Assembly: GCF_003340495.1 (NCBI RefSeq)
Contig: NZ_QASA01000001.1
Coordinates: 620,001-684,000 of the forward strand
Source: Adhaeribacter pallidiroseus
GTDB taxonomy: Bacteria > Bacteroidota > Bacteroidia > Cytophagales > Hymenobacteraceae
DNA length: 64,000 nucleotides
Direction of reading: 5' to 3'
The notes below the pieces were generated by a model. It was given only the letters and a program-made list of their open reading frames with translations, was not told the DNA's origin and ran no database searches. A program made the translations under genes and the position numbers. Shown here piece after piece: positions 36,413 to 46,113 of the stretch. The first letter of the stretch is position 1. Each line of letters opens with the position of its first letter.

Positions 36413-36928
36413 ATGTCAAAAGAAGAAATTAAACACCAGATAATCCAGACACTAAATTTCTTTTCTGAAGATGCACTCTACGATTTGTTTTCTTATTTAA
36501 ACACATTTATATCCAAAAGTGGTGCAAACACCTTAAGAATTTCAATTTTTAATATAGAAAAGTTGGTAATGCCCTTGCCTGAACTTATTGATAGGATGGC
36601 TATTTCTGAACTAAAAATAGAAAGGATTAGTGACAATGAATGTTTTCAAGAGTACAATAGTTACACTTATATTTATGAATTTTATAAGGAGTTAGGATTC
36701 GTTGTAACTGAAGAAAAATACAAAGAATTAAAGGATATTCATTCAAGAATTTGGGATTTAGAAAGCGATTTAAGAAGGGGAAAAGAAGGAATATTGACTA
36801 AAGATGAAATAGCAGACAGAACTTTGCTTATAAGAGATTTAAATAGAAAGAGAGTTCATCTTAAAAATGTTATTGCTGCAAATTATAGTTTTCCATTAGA
36901 GATAAAAAGAAATCATGCTAGTGAGTAG
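36413..36928 (+). CDS. Hypothetical protein, partner of the 2-TM gene
   Basis: 171 residues from ATG 36413 (MSKEEIKHQIIQTLNFF); an in-frame ATG 72 bp upstream adds residues without support. Helical, with PLPELIDRMAISELKIERI and DIHSRIWDLESDLRRGKEG then DLNRKRVHLKNVI, a pattern of small helical proteins that I cannot assign to a named family. AT-rich. The next gene starts 46 bp downstream in the same direction, so they may form an operon. Confidence 0.55.
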   Translation: MSKEEIKHQIIQTLNFFSEDALYDLFSYLNTFISKSGANTLRISIFNIEKLVMPLPELIDRMAISELKIERISDNECFQEYNSYTYIYEFYKELGFVVTEEKYKELKDIHSRIWDLESDLRRGKEGILTKDEIADRTLLIRDLNRKRVHLKNVIAANYSFPLEIKRNHASE

Positions 36929-36974
36929 AGTTGTTGGTAATTCTTCTAAGAAATAATTTATACTTGAATTAATT

Positions 36975-37982
36975 ATGCAGCTATTAAGACTAACTTTCAA
37001 AACTTTATTTGGCGGAAGGATTAAATACATTACATATATTTCTATTGTTTTTTTTATATCCTCTTTAATTGTTGCCTTAATAACTGTTTGTTTAGTTTCT
37101 TCAGAAATAAATAAGGCATTTTGGAATGTAATTTCCAACATTTTACTCGGTATTGGAACTTCCATATTGGCTGCTGCTCTTATATCAACTTTTGAACTTA
37201 TAAATGTAAATAGGGTAATTAATTTAATAAAATTTTTTTCTATAGACGTAACCAAAAAGACAGTTATTGTTTTACCTCATTTTTATAACCAACTTTTACA
37301 AGAGAAAGAACGTGGAAATTATGGATTGAAAACTGATACTCTTAATGAAATCACTTTCGTATCTTATGCTGATTTTACGACTGTTAAGTATTTAATTGCG
37401 TTATTTCAAGAACACAATTTAGGATTGCCGGAAATTATGACAGATGATGAAGCATTAGAAATTCTATCGAATGAAGAAAAATTAAAAAAGTATAATACTT
37501 TTCTTAGTTTGGGCTTGTACTCGAATAAATTCTCTAATCAACTTAATTCTGAAAAAATCCAGAATCGTTATTTTAATTTTGAAGCAAAAAACGTTCAAAA
37601 TTATGGAGATAGGAAGATAGAGTACTTAGAACCTGTTGGAGTTGAGAAAGAAAACTGGTTAACATTAACTCCTAATAATCAAGACTGTTCTGACTTGTCT
37701 CTTATTTCAAAAATTAACTATGAGGTGAATGCAAAACAGAAATTAAATATTTTAATTTTAGGAGGGTTAAATGCTACTGGAACAAAGTTATTAGGCGAAT
37801 ATATATATAATCAATGGGATAAAATCTTATGCAAAGGTATTGGGCGAAATAAATTTTACGAATTAAGGCCAATAATAAACGAGAAAAACTTTTGTATGAT
37901 TTTCAAGATAAATGGGCAAAAAAATGTTAGTTATGATGAAAATGCAACAATAAAATTAGACAGTTCATTCTGTAGAATTTAG
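36975..37982 (+). CDS. Two-TM membrane protein with soluble C-terminal domain, unrecognised
   Basis: 335 residues. Two membrane helices lie near residues 17-43 (YITYISIVFFISSLIVALIT) and 52-75 (ISNILLGIGTSILAAALIST). The remaining ~260 residues look cytoplasmic and alpha/beta: TVIVLPHFYN, NEITFVSYADFTTVKYLIAL, and a Gly-rich LNILILGGLNATGTKLLGEY. The architecture recalls 2-TM effector proteins of prokaryotic defence systems, but I see no diagnostic motif. AT-rich codon use; probably acquired. Confidence 0.55.
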   Translation: MQLLRLTFKTLFGGRIKYITYISIVFFISSLIVALITVCLVSSEINKAFWNVISNILLGIGTSILAAALISTFELINVNRVINLIKFFSIDVTKKTVIVLPHFYNQLLQEKERGNYGLKTDTLNEITFVSYADFTTVKYLIALFQEHNLGLPEIMTDDEALEILSNEEKLKKYNTFLSLGLYSNKFSNQLNSEKIQNRYFNFEAKNVQNYGDRKIEYLEPVGVEKENWLTLTPNNQDCSDLSLISKINYEVNAKQKLNILILGGLNATGTKLLGEYIYNQWDKILCKGIGRNKFYELRPIINEKNFCMIFKINGQKNVSYDENATIKLDSSFCRI

Positions 37983-38495
37983 TTAAATTTTGATTCTTAT
38001 TTTGGACTTAAATTCAAGAATCTAATAATGAACTTATCTTATTAACAAAATAACATTACCAGTATTCCGACCACACTTTACTGCATGGTTTGTAGACGTT
38101 TAAAGATGGACAGTTACAGCATTTCAGACAGACAAATTTAAATTTTACTTTTATTTTGTTAGTTGTTGCGGCGGAAAGTTGATAAGTACTTTGTTCAGCC
38201 CGTTTTGCAAACAGACAACGAAGTTATCGTACATTTTGTAGGCTTGTTGTGGGAGATCGTTTACGTTACTAGTGGACATAACATGAGTGTGACAGATTGC
38301 ACGGCACATAACAAGACTATTGCCAATAGTGGGCTGGACATTGGAGCAATCGGCAGCATATCGCTATTGGCTTTGGTTCGAGCGGAAGGAACTCTCTTGA
38401 ACATCAGAATAAATTTTTAATCTATGAACAAGTAAAGAACATCGGTCTTCAGGCGGAGTTTTCAATTCTCCCATCATCGGCAATACTTGTTCGGT
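37983..38495. other. Non-coding AT-rich spacer
   Basis: 513 bp with no gene I would support. A short open frame at 38163-38420 has no recognisable product. Sequence style resembles the spacer at 36001-36412. Confidence 0.4.
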
Positions 38496-38950
38496 GGTGG
38501 CAATGCCTTGCAATTTATTTAGTGTTAATTTGATGTCATTGCCTAAAAGATTTAACAACCAGAGCAGGTACCTACCCTGGTTAATTTTAAAATTTTCACC
38601 TAAAATCTAATCCAAGATAGCCGCTTACAAATGAAAAAAATACACATCCTTGGGATGATAGCGTTAAGCCTATTGGCTGTTGGCTGTAATAACGATAAAC
38701 CTGCCTTTGGTTCCAAGCAATGGGCGGAGTATCTGGGAGGGCCCGAACGTAACCATTACTCCACGCTGGAGCAGATCAACCCGGCCAACGTAAAACAGTT
38801 GCAGGTGGCGTGGCAGTACCGCACGCTGGATTCGGGCCAAATCCAGTGTAACCCGATTGTGGTGGATAGCATCTTGTACGGTATGACCGCTACCACCGAA
38901 CCTTTCGCCTTGAACGCCGCCACCGGTAAAGAAATTTGGCGCGTGCAAAG
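38496..38950 (+). repeat. Duplicated segment, copy A (second copy at 41001-41458)
   Basis: About 455 bp: the 135-bp upstream region and first ~320 bp of the PQQ-dehydrogenase gene. It is repeated in direct orientation at 41001-41458. The coding part is highly similar, the upstream part less so. Copy A breaks off at GTGCAAAG and runs into unrelated sequence; copy B continues as the intact gene. Confidence 0.85.
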
Positions 38951-38975
38951 TGTAAACGCTAAACGGATAGCATGA
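38631..38975 (+). pseudogene. Truncated 5' copy of PQQ-dependent dehydrogenase
   Basis: 114 codons: lipoprotein signal (LLAVGCNN) and the first propeller strands, nearly identical to the intact gene at 41139 up to ATGKEIWRVQS, then NAKRIA and a stop from unrelated sequence. Too short to function. It marks a duplication whose first copy was cut off, with toxin-antitoxin relics and a nuclease gene now lying between the copies. Confidence 0.85.
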
Positions 38976-39021
38976 AGTAGCTATTTTTCACTAACTTTAA
39001 AATATAAAAACTAACAGTACA

Positions 39022-39228
39022 ATGCTAATCGAACGAACAAACAAAAACCAAATAACTATTACGGTTTCATCGTCAGTTGACAGTTTCGGCTTGCAACGCC
39101 TTATCGACTATGTTAAATATTTGGAGGCAACTGCTAAGAGCAAGGCAAAGCAATCGGACATTGATAAGCTGGCTGACGAAGTAAACGCTTCTTGGTGGAC
39201 CGAAAATCGTAAACGCTTTATTAAGTGA
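39022..39228 (+). CDS. Small antitoxin-like protein
   Basis: 68 residues, with RLIDYVKYLEATAKSKAKQSDIDKLADEVNASWW; size, charge and position (overlapping the start of a PIN-domain gene by 4 bp) fit a type II antitoxin of the kind seen before PIN toxins in Bacteroidota. Family not named with certainty. Its partner is frameshifted. Confidence 0.6.
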   Translation: MLIERTNKNQITITVSSSVDSFGLQRLIDYVKYLEATAKSKAKQSDIDKLADEVNASWWTENRKRFIK

Positions 39229-39471
39229 AAGTAATTGTTGACGCAAACATTATTTTTAGCGGCATACTCAACTCTAATGGAAAAATTGGAGATCTTCTGA
39301 TAAATTCAAAAAAACATCTTCACTTTATCGCCCCAGAATTTTACGAACAGAAATTTACAAGCATTTCTCAAAACTTAGTAAAGTCTCCCAATTACATTAG
39401 AACAAGTTAGAGAAGCTAAATATCAAATTTGCAAGGATATAATTTTTATTTCGACAGACTTGTCTGATTGA
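39225..39471 (+). pseudogene. PIN-domain toxin, frameshifted
   Basis: GTG start overlapping the antitoxin. The first frame gives MKVIVDANIIFSGILNSNGK (PIN opening with the first acidic residue, Asp6) and HFIAPE, stopping at 39410. The continuation LEQVREAKYQICKDIIFIST is in another frame, ending at 39471. It is much shorter than a whole PIN domain (~130 residues) and lacks later acidic residues, so it is inactive debris of a VapC-like RNase. Confidence 0.7.
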
Positions 39472-39554
39472 CAACACGACAACTCTAAAACGAACAATAA
39501 GATTTTCATAATTTTAAAGTAATTAAGAATAGTTTAAAAATAAAGACCACCGAC

Positions 39555-39829
39555 ATGAATGCAAATCTGATTGATAGCTACTTTTTAATGCTAAAAAACC
39601 TTGGCCCCGACAATAAGTTGGAGCTGATTGCACGACTTTCTAAGTCAATGAAAACGACAAAAAAACAAAAGATAACTCTTGGAAGTCTTTATTCGGAGCG
39701 TTGGTGCTTGACCAATCGGCAGATGAATTTGTGGAAGATTTAAAAAAGGATAGAAAGTTCAGCCGCAAAACGATTAGCAGCAATGGCATTGCGGTACCGA
39801 GTAGGCTAATAACCAATGATATACACTAA
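39555..39829 (+). pseudogene. Second antitoxin-like gene, frameshifted
   Basis: The first frame (39555-39743) begins MNANLIDSYFLMLKNLGPDN. After the A-rich run near 39660, the likely original sequence continues in another frame: DNSWKSLFGALVLDQSADEF then VEDLKKDRKFSRKTI, the usual ending of antitoxins preceding PIN toxins. No toxin follows. A decayed toxin-antitoxin remnant. Confidence 0.55.
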
Positions 39830-39879
39830 GAAAAAACAGGGTAAATAACTTTTAAGTTTGCAACTTATAGCAATAAAAT

Positions 39880-40863
39880 ATGGACAGTCGGTTCACGGAC
39901 ATTATTCAACTTATAAAACAATCGCGGACTAATGCCATAAAAGCCGTTAATGCTGAATTGATTAATCTTTATTGGAATATAGGAGAATATATTACTAAGA
40001 AAATTGAACGATCTGAATGGGGCGAATCGGTTGTAGCTGAATTAGCAAAATACATTCAACGAAACGAACCGGAAGCAAAGGGATTCTCCGATAAAAATCT
40101 TTGGAGAATGAAGCAATTCTATGAGACTTACAAGGACTTTCCAATACTCTCAACACTGTTGAGAGAAATTAGTTGGTCTCATAATTTAGCTATTTTTTCA
40201 AGATGTAAAACAGCAGAAGAAAGAGAATTTTACATTAAGTTATCGAAAAAAGAAAAGTATAGTTTCAGAGAACTTGACCGACAAATTTCCGCCAGTCTTT
40301 TCGAGCGAGCTATGATAGGAAATTTAAAAATCTCAACAGCGTTGAGAGAAACTAATAACGACTTAACCAATACCTTCAAAGACAGTTATATTTTTGAATT
40401 CTTGAGTTTACCCGAACAACACCGCGAAAGTGAGCTACAATATGGACTTGTCAGACAAATGAAGAACTTCATACTCGAACTTGGCAAAGATTTCTTGTTC
40501 ATTGGGGAAGAATACAAATTACAAGTTGGCAACAGCGACTTTTATATTGACCTTCTGTTTTACCACCGTGGCTTGCAATGTTTAGTTGCTTTTGAACTAA
40601 AGGCAGACAAGTTTAAGCCTGATCATTTAGGACAGTTGAACTTTTACTTGGAAGCCTTAGACCGTGATGTGAAAAAATCAAATGAAAATCCAAGTATTGG
40701 AGTTTTGTTGTGCAAAGACAAGGACAACGAAGTAGTTGAATATGCTTTGAGTAGAAGTCTTTCTCCGACAATGATTTCAGAATACAAGACCCAACTTCCT
40801 GACAAGAAGCTATTGCAACAGAAGATACACGAACTATTTGCCAATGATAGCGGCGGAAAATAG
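39880..40863 (+). CDS. YhcG-family PDDEXK nuclease (DUF1016)
   Basis: 327 residues. The N-terminal half (AVNAELINLYWNIGEYI, WGESVVAELAKYIQ) is the DUF1016 helical domain. The C-terminal half has the PD-(D/E)XK core: GNSDFYIDLLFYHRGLQCLV then AFELKAD. The family is found near restriction-modification and mobile regions; its role is not settled. A -7 box TAAGTTTG lies at 39853-39860. It appears intact and sits between the two PQQ-dehydrogenase copies. Confidence 0.88.
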   Translation: MDSRFTDIIQLIKQSRTNAIKAVNAELINLYWNIGEYITKKIERSEWGESVVAELAKYIQRNEPEAKGFSDKNLWRMKQFYETYKDFPILSTLLREISWSHNLAIFSRCKTAEEREFYIKLSKKEKYSFRELDRQISASLFERAMIGNLKISTALRETNNDLTNTFKDSYIFEFLSLPEQHRESELQYGLVRQMKNFILELGKDFLFIGEEYKLQVGNSDFYIDLLFYHRGLQCLVAFELKADKFKPDHLGQLNFYLEALDRDVKKSNENPSIGVLLCKDKDNEVVEYALSRSLSPTMISEYKTQLPDKKLLQQKIHELFANDSGGK

Positions 40864-41138
40864 AACCACTGCTGCCAACAAGGGTTTGGCAAAAGGGTGA
40901 GTAACGTGTTTTTATGACACATTTCTAGTTGAAGAGACGATAGTGAATTTAATGAGCTTTTATGCTGAAATGCTGCTACTTCACCAAATCCTAAACCGTT
41001 GGTAGCAATGCCTTGCAGATTTATTTCATGTCAAGTTGTATATCATTGCCTAAGAGATTTAGTAAACCTAGCTAATACTGGCTGGGACAATTTTTTTAAA
41101 TTTTCACCTAAAATCTATTTCAATATACCCGCTTATAA

Positions 41139-43259
41139 ATGAGAAAACTATACATCATCGGGATTACGGCATTAAGCCTGCTGGCTGTTGCTTGTAATAA
41201 CGATAAACCTGCCTTTGGTTCCAAGCAATGGGCCGAGTACCTGGGAGGCCCCGAGCGTAACCATTATTCCACGCTGGAGCAGATTACCCCGGCCAACATC
41301 AAACAGTTGCAGGTGGCGTGGCAGTATCGCACGCTGGATTCGGGCCAAATCCAGTGTAACCCGATTATAGTGGATAGCATCTTGTATGGCATGACCGCTA
41401 CCACCGAACCTTTTGCCTTGAATGCCGCCACCGGTAAAGAAATTTGGCGCGTGCAAAGCGAAGGCACCGACCAGTTTAGCACCAGTCGCGGACTCAGTTA
41501 CTGGAAAAAAGGCGACGATCAGCGGATTTTATATACCAACGGGCCCTGGTTGTACGCCGTAAATGCCCTGGATGGTAAACCTATAACTTCCTTTGGCGAA
41601 AAAGGGCGGGTAAGTTTAAAAGCTGGTCTGGGTAAAACGGCCGTCGATAAAATGGTAATTTCCAACACCCCGGGCACCGTTTACGAAGACCTGATTGTGA
41701 TGCCATTGCGGGTATCCGAAGGTACCGATGCTGCCTTAGGGTTTATCCATGCTTTCAATATTGTTACGGGTAAAATAGCTTGGGTTTTTCATACCATTCC
41801 TTTGCCCGGCGAATACGGTTACGATACCTGGCCGCCGGATACGTATAAAAATACGGAAGTAGGTGGGGGCAACAACTGGTCGGGTATGTCCGTGGACCGG
41901 GAGCGCGGCATACTGTATGTGCCAACCGGCTCGGCGGCGTATGATTTTTACGGGGCCAGTCGTAAGGGCACCAACCTGTTTGCCAATTGTTTGCTAGCCC
42001 TGGATGCTAAAACGGGCAAGCGCAAATGGCATTTTCAATTGGTGCACCACGATATCCTGGACCGCGACCCGCCCGCGCCCCCGAACCTGATTACAATTAC
42101 CCGCGACGGTAAAAAAATCGACGCGGTAGCGCAGGTAACCAAGCAAGGACTTGTTTTTTTATTTGACCGGGAAACCGGCCAGCCCTTGTTCCCGATAGAA
42201 GAAAGAAAAGTACCGCCATCCGATATTCCAGGGGAAGCCAGCTGGCCTACGCAGCCGTTCCCGGTTAATCCAGCCCCGTATGCCCGACAAACCTTCACCG
42301 AGGCCGATATTAACCCGTTGGCCGAAAACCGCCAGGAACTACTGGACCTGTTCCGGAAAAGCCGCTCCGAAGGAATATTTACCCCGTTGAGTGAAAACGG
42401 AACCATTATTTATCCCGGATTAGACGGTGGTGCCGAATGGGGCGGGGCCGGGGTGGACCCGGAGGGTATTATGTACGTGAACAGCAGCGAAATGCCCTGG
42501 CGTATCTCCATAGGTCCATCTGCCACCGAAGAGCAACTGGTAAGCATGACGCCCGGCGAAAGCCTTTACCGGATGACCTGTACGTCTTGTCATGGTGCGG
42601 AGCGTAAAGGAAATCCCCAAAGTGGTTTCCCGTCTTTGGTGGATATTAAAGATCGGCGCGATAAAAACTACGTTAAAAATATTGTTTCGCATGGTAAAGG
42701 CATGATGCCGGCTTTTCCGAAACTGACGGAGAAACAGAAAGAAGCCTTAGTCGGTTTCTTATTCGACGATGAAAAAATTGAGGAGAAAGAGTCGGGTTTA
42801 GCCAAAGAGCCGGGAAAAGTAAAAAATACCTACTCCATATCGGGCTACAGTAAGTTTATCGATAAAAATGGGTATCCGGCCGTCCGGCCGCCCTGGGGTA
42901 CGCTAAACGCCATTAACCTGAATACCGGCGAATATGTCTGGAAAGTAACTTACGGCGAGCATCCGGAATTAATCGCAAAAGGGATTCCGCAAACCGGTGC
43001 CGAAAGTTACGGTGGTCCGGTAGTAACCGCCAGCGGATTAATCTTTATTGCCGGTACCAAAGATGGTAAGTTTCGGGCCTACGATAAAATAACCGGGAAG
43101 CTGCTCTGGGAAACCAAACTGCCAGCGGCTGGTTTTGCTACGCCCAGTACCTATGAGGTTAACGGCAAGCAGTACGTGGTAATCGCCTGCGGCGGTACCA
43201 AACTGGATTCGCCTTCGGGCGATAGTTACGTGGCATTTGCGCTACCCGATAAGAAATAA
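41139..43259 (+). CDS. PQQ-dependent dehydrogenase with cytochrome c domain, lipoprotein
   Basis: 706 residues; lipoprotein signal LLAVACNN. Eight-bladed quinoprotein propeller (NAATGKEIWRVQS, ALDAKTGKRKWHFQL, NLNTGEYVWKVTYGEHPEL), similar to membrane quinoprotein glucose dehydrogenases. A cytochrome c domain is inserted at ~475-550 with the haem site CTSCHG and a later Met. It oxidises a sugar or alcohol in the periplasm and passes electrons to haem. First gene of a three-gene unit with the isomerase and GMC genes. A truncated duplicate of its 5' end lies upstream. Confidence 0.9.
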   Translation: MRKLYIIGITALSLLAVACNNDKPAFGSKQWAEYLGGPERNHYSTLEQITPANIKQLQVAWQYRTLDSGQIQCNPIIVDSILYGMTATTEPFALNAATGKEIWRVQSEGTDQFSTSRGLSYWKKGDDQRILYTNGPWLYAVNALDGKPITSFGEKGRVSLKAGLGKTAVDKMVISNTPGTVYEDLIVMPLRVSEGTDAALGFIHAFNIVTGKIAWVFHTIPLPGEYGYDTWPPDTYKNTEVGGGNNWSGMSVDRERGILYVPTGSAAYDFYGASRKGTNLFANCLLALDAKTGKRKWHFQLVHHDILDRDPPAPPNLITITRDGKKIDAVAQVTKQGLVFLFDRETGQPLFPIEERKVPPSDIPGEASWPTQPFPVNPAPYARQTFTEADINPLAENRQELLDLFRKSRSEGIFTPLSENGTIIYPGLDGGAEWGGAGVDPEGIMYVNSSEMPWRISIGPSATEEQLVSMTPGESLYRMTCTSCHGAERKGNPQSGFPSLVDIKDRRDKNYVKNIVSHGKGMMPAFPKLTEKQKEALVGFLFDDEKIEEKESGLAKEPGKVKNTYSISGYSKFIDKNGYPAVRPPWGTLNAINLNTGEYVWKVTYGEHPELIAKGIPQTGAESYGGPVVTASGLIFIAGTKDGKFRAYDKITGKLLWETKLPAAGFATPSTYEVNGKQYVVIACGGTKLDSPSGDSYVAFALPDKK

Positions 43260-43262
43260 AGC

Positions 43263-44174
43263 ATGAAAAATCAATCACGGCGGGATTTTTTAAAAATTGC
43301 CGGCAGCCTGGCGGGAGCTGCGGTTCTAAATCAGGTATTGCCGGGTTGTGCTGGTTCCGGGGCGTCTGGTAACGAGGTAAAGCTAAGCGCGCATTTATGG
43401 GAGTACGCCCGCCAGTTTCCGCCTGATTGGGATTGTACCCCCATCCTGGATTCCATATTTGCCGATTTTAAATACGCCGGATTAAAAGGCATGGAAATGA
43501 TGGAAATACACCTGCAGCAGAAAGATGCGGTCGAAAATATTGGGGCCATCAGCCAAAAGCACGGGGTAGCCGTAACCGGCATTTCTTATTACGCCGAAAT
43601 GTTCGATAAAAACCAGCACACTGAAATATTGGAAGACGTGGAACTAGTTAGCGGCCACATGCAACAGCTGGGAGCCACCGAATTTGGGATCACCACCGGT
43701 TTTTTTAAAGGCAAAAAAACGGAAGAACACCTGGATAACGAAGCATTATTGATCAAGGAAATCATCAAAATTTGTGAAAATCATCAGGTAGTAGCCAATA
43801 TTCACAGCCATAGTAATGAGTTGCAGAATGAGCAGTTTGAGTGGAAAGGCTTGATTAAACGGATACCGGAAATAAAACTAGGACCTGATCTGAACTGGGT
43901 AGTGCGGGCCGGGTTAGACCCGGTGGCGTTTATCCACGAATACGGCCGGCAAATGGTTTACCTGCACCTGCGCGACCAAACGGCGGCTGGGGTCTGGACG
44001 GAAGCAGTAGGCGAGGGCGTAATTAATTTTCCGGGTATTGCGAAAGCGTTACAAGAGGTAAATTATACTGGAACGGCGGCCATTGAGCTAGCTTTTGATA
44101 AACCACCGGTAAGGCCGATTAAAGAAAATTTAAAAATAAGCCGCGCGTACGTGCACCAGGTTTTTGGATGGTAA
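43263..44174 (+). CDS. Sugar phosphate isomerase/epimerase-type TIM-barrel protein, exported
   Basis: 303 residues. The N-terminus has a Tat-like motif (SRRDFLK) and a Cys after Gly (LPGCAG), so it is exported and perhaps lipidated. The rest is a xylose-isomerase-like TIM barrel: ANIHSHSNE, LGPDLNWVVRAG, YLHLRDQ and AIELAFD carry metal-binding candidates. Exported members beside GMC oxidoreductases are common in Bacteroidota and have been linked to 3-keto-sugar metabolism. It starts 3 bp after the PQQ gene. Confidence 0.85.
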   Translation: MKNQSRRDFLKIAGSLAGAAVLNQVLPGCAGSGASGNEVKLSAHLWEYARQFPPDWDCTPILDSIFADFKYAGLKGMEMMEIHLQQKDAVENIGAISQKHGVAVTGISYYAEMFDKNQHTEILEDVELVSGHMQQLGATEFGITTGFFKGKKTEEHLDNEALLIKEIIKICENHQVVANIHSHSNELQNEQFEWKGLIKRIPEIKLGPDLNWVVRAGLDPVAFIHEYGRQMVYLHLRDQTAAGVWTEAVGEGVINFPGIAKALQEVNYTGTAAIELAFDKPPVRPIKENLKISRAYVHQVFGW

Positions 44175-44178
44175 TTTT

Positions 44179-45900
44179 ATGACAAGGGAAAAATTAAACG
44201 ATACGGTAAACATTAACAGCAAAGGGATTGCTGCGAATACTTATGATGCCATTGTGATTGGCTCGGGTATGTCGGGAGGCTGGGCGGCGAAAGAACTTTG
44301 CGAAAAAGGTTTGAAAACGCTGGTGCTGGAACGGGGCCGGAACGTGGAACACATCAAAGATTATCCCACTGCCACCAAAGCGCCCTGGGAAATGCCGCAC
44401 CGGGGTACTTTGCCGCTAAAACAAACCGAAGAAAATCCCATAGCCAGCCGCTGTTATGCTTACGACGAATACACCCAGCATTTCTTTGTAAAGGACCAGG
44501 AACATCCTTACCAACAAGTAAAACCGTTCGATTGGATACGCGGTTACCAGGTAGGCGGCAAATCGCTGATGTGGGCCCGCTGGACCCAGCGCTGGAGCGA
44601 CCTGGATTTTGAAGCGAACGCCAAACAAGGCATTGCGGTCGACTGGCCGATCCGTTATAAAGACATCGCGCCCTGGTACGCGTACGTCGAAAAATTCGTG
44701 GGCATCAGCGGCAACCGTGATGGCATTCCCCATCTGCCCGACGGGGAGTTTCTGCCACCCATGGATATGAATGCAGTTGAGGAGCATCTGAAAGAAAGCA
44801 TTGCTACAAATTACACCGACCGGCAACTGATCATATCCCGTACGGCTAACTTGTCGAAAGGCTTAACCAACCGCGGACCCTGCCAGTACCGGAACATGTG
44901 CGCCCGGGGGTGCCCTTACGCGGGTTACTTTAGCAGCAATTCGGCTACTTTACCTGCTGCCGCCGCCACCGGGAACATGCTGCTCCGGCCGTTCTCGGTA
45001 GTGCATTCTCTTATTTATGACGAGCTTACCCAAAAGGCCAAAGGAGTACGGGTAATAGACACCAACACCCAGGAGGCCACCGAATATTTTGCCAAAGTGA
45101 TTTTTGTAAATGCCGGTACGTTAAACACCACCTTGTTATTTTTAAATTCAACCTCCTCGCGCTTTCCCAATGGCTTCGGTAATGATAGCGGCGAACTGGG
45201 GCACAACCTGATGGACCACAATTACCGCGGCCACGTGAACGCCGAATTCCCTGGTCTGCAGGATACGTATTATTATGGCCGGCGGCCCACCGGGGTATAT
45301 ATTCCGCGCTTCCGGAATGTAGGAGCTAATGTGCAGAAAGATTTTTTACGGGGCTATGCTTTCGCGGCCGGTGGTTCCCGGCGTACGGGTAACCCGGGTA
45401 ACGAAACCATTGGCGCGGCCTTTAAGGAGGCACTGACTAAACCGGGGGTTTGGGATATCTGGATGACCGGCATGGGCGAATGTTTGCCTTACCACGAAAA
45501 CCAGGTAACCTTAAGTAAAACCAAAAAAGACCAGTGGGGCATGCCCGAACTGGAGATTGATTGCGAGTACAAAAACAACGAACTTACCATGCTTAAGGAT
45601 ATTTTAGTTAGCGGGGCCGAAATGTTGGAAAAAGCTGGTTTTGTCAACATCGAAGCGTACGATTCGGAACAGGCACCCGGCCAGGGCATTCACGAAATGG
45701 GAACCGCGCGCATGGGCCGCGACCCTAAAACATCTGTATTAAACGGCAATAACCAGGTTTGGGGAGTTAAAAATGTGTTTGTTACCGATGGCGCGTGTAT
45801 GGTGTCATCCGCTTGCCAAAATCCTTCCTTAACCTATATGGCGCTAACCGCCCGGGCCGTTGATTTTGCCGTAAAGGAGCTTAAGCGCCGGAATATTTAA
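44179..45900 (+). CDS. GMC-family oxidoreductase
   Basis: 573 residues from ATG 44179, 4 bp after the previous stop (an ATG 15 bp earlier would overlap it). FAD-binding GSGMSGGWAAKELCEKG, then VGGKSLMWARWTQRWS, RNMCARGCPYAGYFSSNSAT, and the C-terminal HEMGTARMG...NVFVTDGA with SACQNPSLTYMALTARA are typical. It oxidises sugar hydroxyls using FAD. Last gene of the PQQ-isomerase-GMC unit, which as a whole suggests periplasmic glycoside oxidation. Confidence 0.92.
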   Translation: MTREKLNDTVNINSKGIAANTYDAIVIGSGMSGGWAAKELCEKGLKTLVLERGRNVEHIKDYPTATKAPWEMPHRGTLPLKQTEENPIASRCYAYDEYTQHFFVKDQEHPYQQVKPFDWIRGYQVGGKSLMWARWTQRWSDLDFEANAKQGIAVDWPIRYKDIAPWYAYVEKFVGISGNRDGIPHLPDGEFLPPMDMNAVEEHLKESIATNYTDRQLIISRTANLSKGLTNRGPCQYRNMCARGCPYAGYFSSNSATLPAAAATGNMLLRPFSVVHSLIYDELTQKAKGVRVIDTNTQEATEYFAKVIFVNAGTLNTTLLFLNSTSSRFPNGFGNDSGELGHNLMDHNYRGHVNAEFPGLQDTYYYGRRPTGVYIPRFRNVGANVQKDFLRGYAFAAGGSRRTGNPGNETIGAAFKEALTKPGVWDIWMTGMGECLPYHENQVTLSKTKKDQWGMPELEIDCEYKNNELTMLKDILVSGAEMLEKAGFVNIEAYDSEQAPGQGIHEMGTARMGRDPKTSVLNGNNQVWGVKNVFVTDGACMVSSACQNPSLTYMALTARAVDFAVKELKRRNI

Positions 45901-46113
45901 AAAATCAGTTTATGAAAAATCACTTTTTTAAATTTTTTGAATTGGGGAGTATCGACTTGTTGGCTGTATGCTAAATCTATAGCTAAAACAAGAACAGCCG
46001 CCGCAATATAATTTCCCGGATATTTGTTGTGCTCCGTAAATGCTTACTGAAAATTTTACAGAATAGCACAAATCCTTTTATTAGGTGTTGACCCGTTGGA
46101 GTAAACTTAGAAT

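Noticed and set aside
38163-38420. 85-codon open frame in the AT-rich island
   Set aside because: No conserved-looking features and unlike neighbouring coding sequence.
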